This document shows, one piece after another, positions 1 to 12,000 of a stretch of DNA of 64,000 nucleotides. The stretch is taken from contig NC_018395.1 of NCBI RefSeq assembly GCF_000208865.1, forward strand, positions 1,023,920 through 1,087,919. Reading direction: 5' to 3'. Origin of the DNA: Neospora caninum Liverpool. Lineage: Eukaryota > Apicomplexa > Conoidasida > Eucoccidiorida > Sarcocystidae. The notes below the pieces were generated by a model that was not told the origin of the DNA, searched no databases, and saw only the letters and a list, made by a program, of their open reading frames with translations. Each line of letters opens with the position of its first letter. The stretch's first letter is position 1. The translations under genes and the position numbers were made by a program.

Positions 1-1887
1 GGGCTGAACGACCGGCTGCCTCTCGACATCCAAGGCGACACCCTCGTAGGCGGCGCCGGACCCAGACAGAAAGCTGGGGAGAAGAAAGACGAGGCCCGCG
101 CCGGCGCTTGGACAAGCTCTGGAGCCCCAGGCGTCACTCTCGATGACTGCAGATTTCACCAGTGCGTCCGACTCTCGAAATTCGACCTGGAGAGAACGAT
201 CTCGTTCATTCCTCCCGATGGAACCTTCCGGCTAATGACGTACCGGTGAGAAAACGCCCGCCAAGGAAAGGCCACACATTCAGGAACGAACGACAAATAC
301 GCCACCAGTCGGTAGCATATGGAAGGAACCGATACTTGTGTCCACATACATATACACGTATACACGTGTATAGGTATATATGTGTGTGTGTGTTGTGTGT
401 GTGTGTGTGGAACTGAATAGAGATAGATACGGATATGCCGATATATGCAAATGTATATATGGCTATGGAGACATGGAGGATCATCTGATGAGGCGTGTGT
501 TTTTTGGGAAACAGTTAATGTCGCTGCGAGGAGGCGAAGGCGCCAGCACTGCGGAGGGCTTTCGCGAGGCCGGGAGTTCTTTGCAACACAGGGGAGGGTG
601 AATCTGTGCATGCAGCGTTTGCACGCATGCAGGGTTCTAGACTTTAGTTACTGCATGCATTTGCAGAGTGTACGGGAGGCGAACAAGAAGGTAACTCGTT
701 TTCTCCCGGATTAAATGTGTAAGTGAAGCCGAGAAAGGAGTGGGCAAAGAGCATGGGCGAAACATGACACTTCATGCGCCTTTGGTGCTTTTTTGCCTGT
801 TATTCTTCGCTGCTGTACCTCTCAGGATTTCCGAGGGTGTCTCCCTTCCCTTTAAAATTTTTCCACTCCTTCAGGAGCGCTCCGATACCCGCATGGAGTG
901 CGTCATTCTCCTCAAGGCTCTGTTTGACCGGAATATTTCCGCCAGCAATGTCGAGGTAAAAAAGCCTGAAGGACAAGCACAGAAGCACACATGGATCCTC
1001 AAGAGAGAAATTCACCACAACTTTGCGTTGTGTGTGGGCTGTGGAGTTTCTCACCTTTTCCCTTTTATTTTGTTGTTTTCTCTCTCTTCTGGACGCCTTC
1101 TTCAGGTTATCATCCCCTGTCCACCGAACCTCTGTGATCTTCAACTCCTCCATGTCGGGATCGGCAAGGCGGCAGTGGATAATGCCCAGCAGGCAGTTGT
1201 GTGGAAAATCAAAAAGTTAGTCTTGTTCAAATGATTTCCCTCCAGCTTTTCCATGTCGGTCTTTTTCTCGCTTCGCTATCTCACGTTGACAGAGGGAGAG
1301 GGGGATGAAGAGTTCTAGTGGAGCCCCAGAGACCAGCGCATGTTTTGGATGCATACACGCACGGGCACTCGCGTAGGACCATTTATGTATGCGTCTCCAT
1401 GCAGAGAAGGAGAGAGATAGCTGCACATACGTAAAACTGCGGACGCGATGTGTGTATCTGGTCAAAAACGAGGGGGATCTGTTTTCGTGTGTGTGAGTTT
1501 GTGAAGCGACTTTTCGCTCGAATGCTTTTTTTCGAATGCGTGTGTGTGTGGCTGCACAGATACCCAGGCGCGATGGAATACCTGCTTCGTTACGAGCTCA
1601 GCCTCACGTCTCACCGCCCGGGGCCTCTGTCGAGGGAAACGAGCACTCCGCGACGGGGTTTAAGCACGCCCAGAGGGGAACGAGGGGACGACGTGGGCGG
1701 CTCAGTCTCGTCGGTTCCTCTGTCTCTCTGGAAACGTCCCCCGCTTACTCTCCGGTTTACCCTTCACATGTTTACAGCGAGTGGGCTCTGCATTCGCTAC
1801 CTAAAAATCACAGAAAAGAGCAATTACCGAACGGTCAAGTGGATCCGCTATCTCACAAAGGCTGGCACGTATCAGCACAGGCTTTAG
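1..1887 (+). CDS. AP2M1: AP-2 clathrin adaptor complex mu subunit, C-terminal part (5' partial)
   Basis: Medium chain of the AP-2 adaptor, which binds cargo tyrosine motifs and phosphoinositides during clathrin-mediated endocytosis at the plasma membrane. Exons: 1-245 (enters from outside the window), 826-955, 1106-1215, 1560-1887. All introns are GT-AG, the phases join exactly, and the visible part encodes 270 residues ending in TAG. Seen: a GLND start, a [14 protein letters not shown] stretch, [15 protein letters not shown], then [15 protein letters not shown], a VVWKIKKYPG block and a C-terminal [12 protein letters not shown]...[11 protein letters not shown] end. From memory of the family, this order is the mu-homology domain. 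The TEGV/ISEGV-LPF and EKSxYxTVxWxRYxTKAGxY wording is closer to plant-type AP-2 mu than to AP-1 mu. The last exon carries an extra Pro/Arg/Ser-rich insert of roughly 30 residues before the [10 protein letters not shown] strand. The longin-like N-terminal half lies off the left edge. Mu of AP-1 or AP-4 is the main alternative and is less likely. Confidence 0.92.
380..409. repeat. GT dinucleotide microsatellite in first AP-2 mu intron
   Basis: A nearly pure GT run with one interruption, in the intron between the exons ending at 245 and starting at 826. TGCATGC-type motifs follow in the same intron near 608-622 and 649-657. It has no coding role. Confidence 0.85.
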
Positions 1888-4800
1888 AGCAATTCTTTTG
1901 AAGCGAGACGCCGAAACCGAGATGTGCACGAAAACAGGGCGCGTCCAGACCGAAAAAAATCCAGAGGGACTTCCTGCTGTGCCGTACGGTGCCCGGCAGG
2001 CGAGCATTCCACTTCCCTGCTCCATACAGGTGTCTAGCAGACGCGCAGACTGGACTTCGAACTAAATAGCTCCGGTTGTGTCTGGGTATATCTCTAGCGC
2101 TTTTTCGGTTCGCCCACGGTTTGTGCCTGATTCGAACGCCCACTGACAATGTGCCACAAAATGCAAAGATGAGAAGAGGCAAAAAAAGGGAGTTGAATGC
2201 AGATTTTCTGGCCCGAGGAGCGCGTGCTTGTAATGCGCGATGTATACGTGCGTTTGTGCGCCAGTGAGGTATATATCCCGATGCCGTTGGAATCTCTTTA
2301 TCTACGTTGACTAAGGACGCGAAGCGTTTGCGGTCGAGAGCTAACGGCGGGACGACAGCGAATTTCGCGCATCAAGGGATGTCCTTGTGCAAAGCTGCAT
2401 GCCGAAAACGGCACAGACGGGGGCCGACAGCGCCGCAGAGTCGAAGCCCCAGTTGTGCCTCAGTGGCCGGAGTTAACGTCCAGACGTCGCACGCGCAAGG
2501 TGTGGGTTTTCACCCAAGGTATGGTGCTCGGTTTCTGCGGTGGAGACCGTTTGGTCGATTTCTGAGAGGCTATGGCTTGGTGTTCGCTGTACTGCCGTTT
2601 TGGGCGTTTTTTCGTGGCAGTCCTGGTTTGTAGATGCTTATCAATCCGGAATGACCGTCAGTTCTCGCTCCCTTTTGAAACTTTCCGGCTTCTCAAGACG
2701 TCCAGTCCTTTGTGCCGAAAGTAGCACATTCAGCGGAAAACCCCTGCTTTTAGCAAACACAACACAGACCCCGTCGTCCAGTCACGGAACTGGTAACTCT
2801 GGAATCACATCCGGTTCCTCCCTACACCGAGGAGAAGCGCACTCACTGGTCTGTGCGTCGGTTCACTTTTCTAGTTAAGGAAGTCCGCCTACGTTTTTGG
2901 CTACACGTCAACGTATGACAGATGCGGCCACGACAGAACGCGACTGCGTTGAACAACCCGTGAGTTTGAGGTTTGCTCAGCGCTTCACGCCACCAGGGGT
3001 CTGGGCGCGTTGTCGTGCAACGCCGAATCTGTTCTTCGTGTCTAGCTAGTTCCTGCTCTCTCATCTCCCGTGAGATAAAATCGTGAAGGTAAAGTCTGCA
3101 AGAGACGCCAAAAAGAGTGCCTGTTCATTGGCGTTCTGAGGACAGGCATATAGGTGACGCCCGGCTTTGGTTTCTCCACGTTTAGCCGCAGCTGTCGAAG
3201 AGAAACACCAAACCGACGTTGCGGCTTGGGGTGGTTCGACACGACAGTTTCTCTTTTCTCCTTATTCTGAGGTCAGGCAGAGCCTGGCGTTTGGAGAACG
3301 AACGTGAGATTGGCACAAGTGGAATCCAAAAGTGGTTCCCTACCTTCAAACTCGCGTACCCAGCCGCACCTGGTAAAATGGGATGTGCTGATGCAAACTG
3401 CTTTCCGGTGTTTTCGCCGGTGTTACGTGTCACCGCTGGTGATCGAAAGACGCCTCCCCTCCTCGGTGACACGACAAATCGTTTGAGATCACAGCGCGCG
3501 ACCTCTCCCGCTACGCAGCAGGAGACTTGTTTGATCTGCGAAGTTGCCGGAAGACAGTTTGCATCATTAAGCAATTCTCTGTAACTCAGCAGGCTGCGGT
3601 TAACTCGAATTCTGCATTCGTGAATCACAACCGAAGCATTTATCGTACGCACCCGTGGATTTCAATGCACACCGCCCTTCTCCAGTGATCTGAACAGGCA
3701 GAAGAACTGTTCTACAGAGTGGTCTGCCTCGGCGGAACCTCCGGGGACGGGCACCGGCTTGCTCCAAACTGAACCTCCAAGACATGACAGAGAGACTGCT
3801 GAATCGACGCACCCCTGGCCACCGTCGCGCTCGATTCGAGCGGCAAACTTCTGAGAACGCGAACAGCAAAAAAGTGTACCCAGTGGACTACGAACGTGCA
3901 GCGTCGCAAAAAGGTGGGCACTCCAGCGTGGCCGACGACGCGGAGCGCTTGAGAGCACCGATGGAAACCTGGTTTATCGCATTCTGGAAGATAGAAGATC
4001 TTGGGTTTCGCGGATAGTTTTCCACTTTGGAACAACCGTGTTGTCGCGTTTCGTTTCGTCACACTCGCTTTGCTTCGCGCTGGCCAGACCACTGAACGCG
4101 TTCTTGCTGTTTCCAATTCACTTGTGCAATTTCAGTCTTTTCGAGGCCGCGCGTTTGTTTGGTCCTCCCGCAGCGAACAGGGCGCTTTTACACCCCCCTT
4201 GCAAAATTTTAGGAACTTTTACAGATTGACAAACTCGGAGGCGCGCAGCCCTTTGGGGAACTGCGAGACACACGCGTCTTGCGGGTCCGTATACCTCCCT
4301 CGCGGAAACAGAGCTGTAGAGTGTTTTCCTTGGGTTCCTGCCGCGTCATTTGAGAGAAACCCCGCCATTTCTTACAGACCTGCGGGCCTCTTGAAGGTCG
4401 CAGTTCCGTTCCACCGTCTTTCTGCGGTTTCCAACGAATTTCTGTATTGCCCGTGACTCTCGCTCGACTCTCCGCATCGCAAGCTCTCCCGCTCGCTCCT
4501 CCTCGTGTTTCTAGGCCGTTTTTTGTGAAACCGCGCGTGTCTGTATATATACACGCGCGGTCTCTCTCTGAGAGTTTTCGACTTGTCGACTGGCACGTGT
4601 GCTCGAGGTCGTCCACGATAAATATCCCTTGTCTTCCTCCACGTCGCGGGTATGTGCGTTTGTCGCTGCGTTCCGCCTTGTTTTTTGATCGGGTCCTCTC
4701 GCTTTTGGTCAGCCGCGAGGCCGATTCCTACCCCCACCTGCAGTTTGAGTGCGTTTTTTTCGTGGGGTGGTAAGAGCACTCTGTGACGAATGCTGCGAAT

Positions 4801-6061
4801 TTCGGTGGGTCAGCAGCGTGTGCTGGCTGCGTGTTTTGGCACAATCGGAGCGTCCACCGATCTTGCTACCCGTGTGGACGCGGGAAGGGGGGGGGTGTTT
4901 GGGACCGATTTCTCAAGTTGCTGGGTTTGTGTGGTCCTTGATCCTCAGCTGGGAGTTTTTGGTGAAAAGGCGTGTACAGACGGGCGGGTTACGGTTAAAC
5001 ATCTGTGTTTTGGGGAGAGAAAACCATCTGTTGCCGCGCTGAATCACACAGTTCGCGTCTCGTAAAAATACACAGAATAACGTTTGCTTGGATCTGCGCT
5101 TGCGCGCGCGCTCGCTCGGCCGTTGCCTCTGTGGGCAAAGAAAAGCAGAGAGTGTATAGTCAAGTTCACTTGGTTGATCTCGCGTTTTTGGAGCAAAACC
5201 GAAGGACTGGTTATCTACCTCTATCCGTGTCTCTGTTTTCCCCTGTTTCGCGAGAGAGAAAATCTGTTTCTTTGTTTGTTCTCCGAGTGCCCAACAAACA
5301 AGTCTCGTGCCAGTGGGCTTTCCTCCCCGACCTCTTTCGCGTGTGCTGTAGATCTTCCTTTCAGCCTTCATTGGCAGTGCCGCCCTCTACGGTTCGGAAA
5401 TTCTCGGGAAGGAACATTCACCTGTTCCCTTCCAGAGTGACTCGCTCGCGAGAACACATTTCGTCGTTCGTGCGAAAACCTCGCGTGGGGCAAAGCTTCA
5501 GAGCACCGGAACCCAGAGAGAGAGAGGTAAACCGACGGAATTTGTTGTGTCGCCCACTCGTCCGGCGTGTCTATTTTCCCTTCCTTGTTTGTTTCCACAC
5601 GTCAAAACAAAAACAGTTCGCGGCGACGGGCAGAGTGCAGAGCGCGACGAACTTGTGATTTCTCCCGAGACCCGGACACGAACTGGACGACGCGCGGGAT
5701 CGGGTGTCTCGGTTTTTGCGGGTTTTCCACCTTTCGCTTGGTCCTGTTTGTTCCATTTTCGCTTTGCCCAGTTTTTATCCCTTGTGGTTTCCCCCTCTCG
5801 CGCGCGCGGTCGATTCCCGCGCAACCCTCTCGCGGCGTCCTGTGCACCGTTTCTCTCCTTCCTTGCCTTGCCGCGCACGTCGTGTCTCTCGGTTTCCGAG
5901 TGGAGCGTCTCGGACTTTTTCGGTTTGCTGTCTATTCCTGCAGTGCCCTTCCACGTGTGCGAGTCACTTTTTTTGGGCACTTCCCCTCCTGGCCGCAGAC
6001 TCTCTCCACGCGCGCACCTCGCCCCCGTTCTGTGTCTGCGTTGCTGCTCAGGTCCCCCACG
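1888..6061. other. Intergenic: AP-2 mu 3' region and long pyrimidine-rich leader/promoter of the next gene
   Basis: About 4.2 kb with no supportable coding exon. 1888 to about 4000 is mixed sequence with only short shadow frames. From about 4000 to 6061 the plus strand becomes rich in T and C with many CTC/TTC runs, as expected of a long 5' leader and promoter in this group. A perfect hairpin sits at 4530-4561. The frame of the next gene is open upstream to about 5567 but contains no ATG before 6062, so no N-terminal extension is called. A CTCAG directly before GTCCCCCACG at 6045-6050 could be a 3' splice site of a leader intron. Confidence 0.6.
4530..4561. promoter_or_regulatory. Perfect 11-bp inverted repeat with AT-rich loop in leader/promoter
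   Basis: The arms ACCGCGCGTGT and ACACGCGCGGT pair perfectly around a 10-base loop containing TATATAT. The element lies 1.5 kb upstream of the ATG at 6062, just where the pyrimidine-rich region starts. It could be an RNA hairpin in a long leader or a dyad protein-binding site. The structure is seen directly; the function is not known. Confidence 0.5.
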
Positions 6062-9000
6062 ATGGCGCCGGTGATGACAGCGTCGGCGGCCCCCGACCGC
6101 ATGCAAGGAGTGCAGCGCGCGGGAAAGTCTCGATTCCGACAGACGAACGCTTCCGGCTCCGCTTCGTCGTCTTCTGCGTCTCGCGGTGTGCACAGCGCGC
6201 CCAACGGGAAGAGCGGATCGGCACAGACTCACGCGCAGAGCACGAACCGGAACAGCGCCTTCGGCTCGGGGCACGGCCATGAAGCTGGCCCAGCGCTCTC
6301 TGCACACCAGCAGCGTCTTCAGCAGAATGCCCTTCTCTCCGGGCGTCACCACTTGACCGTCGGTGCGGACGAGAACTCGATCACTGACTTGTCGCCGCGC
6401 AGTCAGAAGTGGATTGAAGACGTTCATCCGCTGTTGGAGTTTTTCAACTATTCCAAGCGTGACGTGTACGCCCTCGTGCAGCGCGCAGAGTACGACCAAG
6501 ACCGCGTGCAGCAGGCGGTCGCAGAAATCGTCGAAGAGAAAAAGGGACACGAACAGGGATCTTGGGAAGTCGTCCTCACCAAACAGCAAAAGCACCAGCT
6601 TCGCGCCGCACAGACCGAGACACAGACGCCCACGGGAAGAGGCGAAGGCAGAAACCGACGAGGCGCGGAACGCAGCGGGAGAAACGCGAACGGGAACGCG
6701 AGTCGGTACAGAGGAGCCTCCGGAACCGCCGGAACCAACCTCGCGTCCGACAGCGGCGCAGACGCACGCGCAGGAAGACGAACAGAGGGAAGGGCCAGCG
6801 CCAGCCCAGGACAGAGACGACGAAGAGACAGCAGAGCAGGTAAAACTCCACGCACCTCCACAAAGACCGCTCGGGCGTCCACAGTCACAGTCTCCACCCC
6901 TCAAAGGTCGTCTCTTTCCACTCGACGTGAACATAGATGGACAAAACTATAGAGGAATATACGTGACCAAATATATATATATATATATATATATGTTTGA
7001 TATATGTGCATGTATGTTTATCAGTGCGGCTTTTTCTTGTCCGCGTGTTGAGTGTCTGCTTATCCACGCGTGTATCTCTCGGCGCATTTTGGGGCAGGTT
7101 CGTTGTCGGGTGTCTCGTCTTGGAGCTTTCTTCTTTGTGACTGGATACCTCTTTTCGGCGTCCGAGGCCGGTGCACGTCTTGGCGTGGGTGGTGTATGTC
7201 TCTCGAAACGTGGCTGTTGTTTCTGCAGAGGCTGGCGGGGCCCGTCGCGGCGGCGCCGGCGCGCCGAACGCCAGTGGCAAGTTCTCGACCGACCGTCGCC
7301 GAGGAAGAGGCGACCAGGCGGCGGCGACTTCGCCCGGAGTCGAGAGAGACTGGGAAGTCGAAGCACTCGAATCGCAGTGGGGCGCCGGCCCAGACGGCCT
7401 CGTTCCTCCCAAGACATCCGTTAGAAGTGGAGGTGAGAAAACGTGCACGTTTTTCGTGGCCACGCATGCGCGCCCGCGCGCGGGGGTTTGGGCGCGCGGG
7501 GGGGGGGGGGGGGAAGGTGTAGGCTGGAATTTGGCGATTCACGCGTGTTCGTACGTGCATTGCACTGATGTGCGGGGGCTGTTTGACGGCTTCACTCTGT
7601 TTCATGCAGAGAGGGTTGAGAACGTGTGGGGGAGGGTAGGCATCGCAAAACCTAAATACAAAACGGTGTGGCATCGGGGCTGCGTATGGCGGCCGGCAGC
7701 GATGAAGGGAGAGTCCAGATCTGACGAGAGGCTTTGCGCGCCCCCGAGAGTGCGTTGGATTCTCTCTGCGTGGCGACGGCTTTCCGGTGAGCGAACGCCG
7801 GCGCGTTTTTCACTCGGTGGAGGCCTCTGTCTTTATGCGCGTGGGGCGGTGTGCGTGTGTCTCAGAAAGCGAAGGCACTTCCGCAGGCAGCCCAGTCGCC
7901 CGGCAGTCTGTTCCGGCCGCGCAAGGGAAGGACGAGGCCGCAGCGAGCTCTTCCAGCGAGGCGCGGACTGCAGCTGCGCCCGCCCCGTCGACGCGGTCGT
8001 GGGCGGCGCGTCTCGTCCAGAAGAAGGAGCCGGCAGCGACGGAGGCGAAGGCGGCGTCCCCGCAGGGACCAGCGCATTTAGGCGACGTCGAGGGGACCCG
8101 CGGCTCAGACAGTCGCAAGCGAGAGCCGTCTCCAATCGCCGCACCGGAAACAAAGTCTCCCCGAGCGACGCCCGTGCGCGATCGCTCGCCGCAGCCTGCG
8201 AAAGACGCGAAGAGGGAAGCCTTGCCGATCCCGTCGGCACATGTCGAGACCAGTGAAGCGGAGGCGACTGCCCAGAGCGCGCAGGCAGGCGAGGCCTCGC
8301 CAGTCGCCACGCCGGCAGCCACGCCGGTGCTCCGCGTGTCGCCCGCGCCGGAGGAGCCCACGTCGGAGAAGGCCGGTGAGCAGAGCCGGAGCCCGCGCGC
8401 AGGGGACGAACCGGCCAAGCGCGAAGACGTGGCGAGCCGGGGCGTCGGCGCGGTCGCCTCGAGTCCCGTTGTCATCATGCCTCAAAATCGCCACGCGGCA
8501 GGCGCAGGCGGCGTCTTTCTCTCCGACGGCGCGCTCGCCTCGTCCAGCACTCGGGTCCAGTCTCCGGGCGCGATCGGCCGGGGCCCGCATGGCGGGATGG
8601 TGGTGGTTGGCGGCGCGCGACCCGTGATGTCTCCGCAGTCGCCCCGCGCCGGCCAAGTCCGCGCCGGCGCGGAGACGAGTCCGTTGGGCTACGGCGGCCG
8701 AGGCGAGGCGTTCGAGGCGGGTCGCGCGGCGGGCCAGGACGCGTTGACTTCCCGCGATGGCGGAGCGTCTGTCGAGGAGAACCTCTTGACGTTCGGGACC
8801 GTCGAACTCCGCTTCTGCACTGCGAACCGCAGTGTGGCTGCTTCCGTGTCGAGCGCCGAAAAGCCCAAGGCAGGAGGCGCCGCGTTCACCCAGGAACCGT
8901 CTCCGAAACTGGCGTACCCCGCGGAGGAACCTGGATCGGGCGCGCCGAGCCTTCTCGCTTCCAGTGCAGCTGGCGGGGCCTTGTTGCCGGCGTCCCTTCG

Positions 9001-12000
9001 CGCCGATGGCCTCGGCGCGCCCGCGGCGTCCGCTGAGGCGAACCCCGCGGGCCAGGCGGCGGAGCCCAGCGAAGGCGCCGCGGGAGCTCGGCCCGCGGGG
9101 GTGGCGTCGCCGCGCCAGCAGTCGCCGTTCCCTTCCGCGTCGGGGTCTCGGGAACAGGCCTCGACTTTCCCGTCTGTTTCTTCGCGCTTTGGCCCGTCCG
9201 GCGGCGCGCCGCTGGAGGCGCAGGGGATGCATGCACCCGGCGCGGGGACGCGCGACTCGGAGAGAAGCCAGAGGCAGAACGAGGAGGCGCTGCCGTCCGG
9301 CGGGGCGCGCGCGAACGAGCCTGTCGCGGCGGGGCATAGTTCCTTCGCGCGCGGACAGGGTGCGTCCTTCGCCTCGCAACACAACCAGTCTCAGGGCGCC
9401 TTCCAGGGCGGCCGAGGCAGTTCGTCCTACGCGATGGGAGGAGCGCAGAGCCATCCGCCGAGCAGCTCGCGAGGCAACTACCAGATGGGTCCGGACGAAA
9501 GCGGCCCGGAGGCGGGTCGGGGCGCGTCGGCCGACGCACAGCACTCACACCGGAACCTGTCGGGCGTCCAACCTGCGCACCAGCCTCTGTTGGTGTCGGG
9601 CGACAACGCCGAGTTCCAGAGCAGCCACGGCGCATCCGATGCCGGGGCACTGGACGCGTACTACCACTACGTCGGCGGCCGCGATTTCGTCGGCGGAAGC
9701 GCGAAGCTGGAGGGGACCGCGTCGCTCGCGGCCGGGGCGGGCGCGGCCGGCGCATCCTCGGCCTCGGGCCGGTACCACCAGTCTGGCGAGCAGGCGCAAG
9801 GTTCTTCGTCCCTGGAGGGCGAAGGCGCGAGTCAGATGCCTTCCTTCTCGTCTCCCTCGAATCTGTACCCGAACGCGTCGCTCTTTGCGAACTCGGCGCC
9901 GTCCGGCCCCTCCGAGACTTCCGCGCCTGGGGCGCCGCACCAGGCGGTCGGAAGCGGCCGAGACGCGCGGGGCTCGGCGGGGGAGCGCCGAAAGAAGCAG
10001 TCGAGTTACCATCTGTCGGCGCAGAATAGTCAGCACGCCTCCGGGTTCTACGGCTCGGGGGCGGGGAACGCCGGCTTGCACGGGCAGACGGCGTCGTGGT
10101 CTGGAAGCGCTCACCCGCACGGCGGCGCAGGCTTGGGCGGCCTCGGCAGCGGCCTGGGCGGGTCGGGCGTCAACGCGCAGAACGCGATGGGGTCTTCGGG
10201 ATTCAACGACTTGATTGGAAATGCAGGTTCGGGCAGCCACAGCTTGAATCGAAATCACGCGTACGAGTACAACGCCGTGGGCAACCTTCCCGCCGGCTCG
10301 TCGCTCGCAACCGCGAAGCCGCCGCCGCCGCCGCCCCCCGCGGCGTCGGCGTCGGGCAGCCTCTCGGAGACGAACCGCCTCTTGGGTCTGGGTCAGCCAG
10401 GCAACGCGAACTCGCAGTCGGGCAACGCCAGCGGGTTCTCCTCCTACTCGTCGCATGTGCACCAGCGCGAGTCCGGGCAGAGCTCGAACGCGCGAAGCTA
10501 CGGCCAGCACTCTGGCGCCAAGGGAAGCGCGCTGCACATGGGAACGTCCAGCGGGGCGACTGCCGCGTCCTCGTCGAGCCACGCCGCCCACAGCGAGGCC
10601 GCAGGCTCCTCCCACGCATCCAGTTCGGCCTTCACGCCTCCGCCCGGACTCGCCCCCGCCGTGTCGGCGACTGCGCAATCCACGGGCGGCAGCCAGCAGC
10701 CGAGCGCCTCGTCGCCTCCCACGGGCTCCAACAGCGGGCCCCCGAGCTCGTACACGTACCAGGGATACCACCACACCGGCATGGCGTATCCCCATTACAA
10801 CAACATGTACTACAATCACCACGGCAACATGGTAAGGCGGGGAGACAGGGCGCGCACACACGTAGAGGCACTGCCGGAAAGAGGGAAGCCTTGAGAGAAA
10901 CAGAAGAGAGGAAGAGCGAGAGAGGGACGAAAAGAAGGCGCCATGCAGGGTGCACACACAACGGACGCGTACCGACCACACTCAAAAACAACTCGGGGGG
11001 CGAGCGTGCATGCTTCTTCCTGTATAATATATATATATATATATGTACGTATACGTACGTGTCTGTATCTATATGATATATATGTATAGGCCTTTACTTT
11101 TTCGAGCGTTTGTCTCGTTTTGGCGTGTGTGCCAGGCGATAGCTGCAAGTTGGGAAAGGAGGCCTGTGGTGTCTGTTTCGAGTTTCCGGTTTCTGCAAAA
11201 ATCCGCGTTTTTCTTGTGTGTCGTTTCGCGTTTCGCGCAGATGCCCCACCATTTTGGAGTCATGGCAGGTGCGTCGACTGGTTTGAAAGAGCGCGCAGCC
11301 GTTCTTTTCGCCTTTTCGCGCGTGTGCGCGGCAGATTTGAGCCTTTGTGCCCCGTCACGAGCAGCGTACATACACCCTGGCCGACACACGCGCGGGGGGA
11401 GCTAGACGTTCTTCCGTGCGCATCTGACTCTCTCCCCCTCTGTCGGGCCGTGCGTTTGCATTTTGTATCCCGTCTCCTCTCGCCGTGTGTCCCCTCGCGT
11501 GTGTGTCTCGCGCGTGTCCAGGTCACCACGCGGCCACGTCGAACACGAGCGCCAGCAGCGCCATGGGCAACCCGACAAGCGGCAATGTGAGCAGCGACGC
11601 AGTGCCTTACTCGGCTTCGAGTCAGCCGAGCGGGAGCGCCTCTTCTCTCAGTTCTTCCTCGCTCAACGCGACGAGCAACGCACTGGATTTGGAGACCAGC
11701 AACGCGAGCGAGTCGCACGGCAGTGGACCAAGTTCCAGCGGCTTCGCCCAGCAACACTTCCACGGCTCTGAGGCCGGTGCGGGGGCGTTCTCGGGAGGCG
11801 GCTACGGCCACGCCCAGTCTTCCAACAAGGTAAGCGAGGGGAGATGAGAAAGACGAGACTGAGGAGAGAGGCGGTGAGGAAGACGAGAGGGCCGGGGACA
11901 GAGAGGTGCGTGTGGAAAGTTGGGCAGCGGAAGGATCCAGGGTGGTCGGCACACTTTGCGTGTAGATATGCGTAGATGTGTGTGTGTGTGTGCATGCGTG

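Noticed and set aside
5567..6061. N-terminal extension of the DEF1-like frame
   Set aside because: The frame is open, but no ATG occurs before 6062 and the translation is leader-like (Phe/Ser/Leu/Arg).
7810..9544. Long minus-strand frames opposite the DEF1-like gene (for example 8105-9544 and 7810-8478)
   Set aside because: They lie fully antisense to a GC-rich coding exon whose skewed codon use keeps stops out of other frames; no ATG context, domain or splice logic.
9545..10981. 478-codon minus-strand frame
   Set aside because: Antisense shadow of the Gly/Ser/Ala-rich exon; Arg/Val/Ala-rich translation without features.
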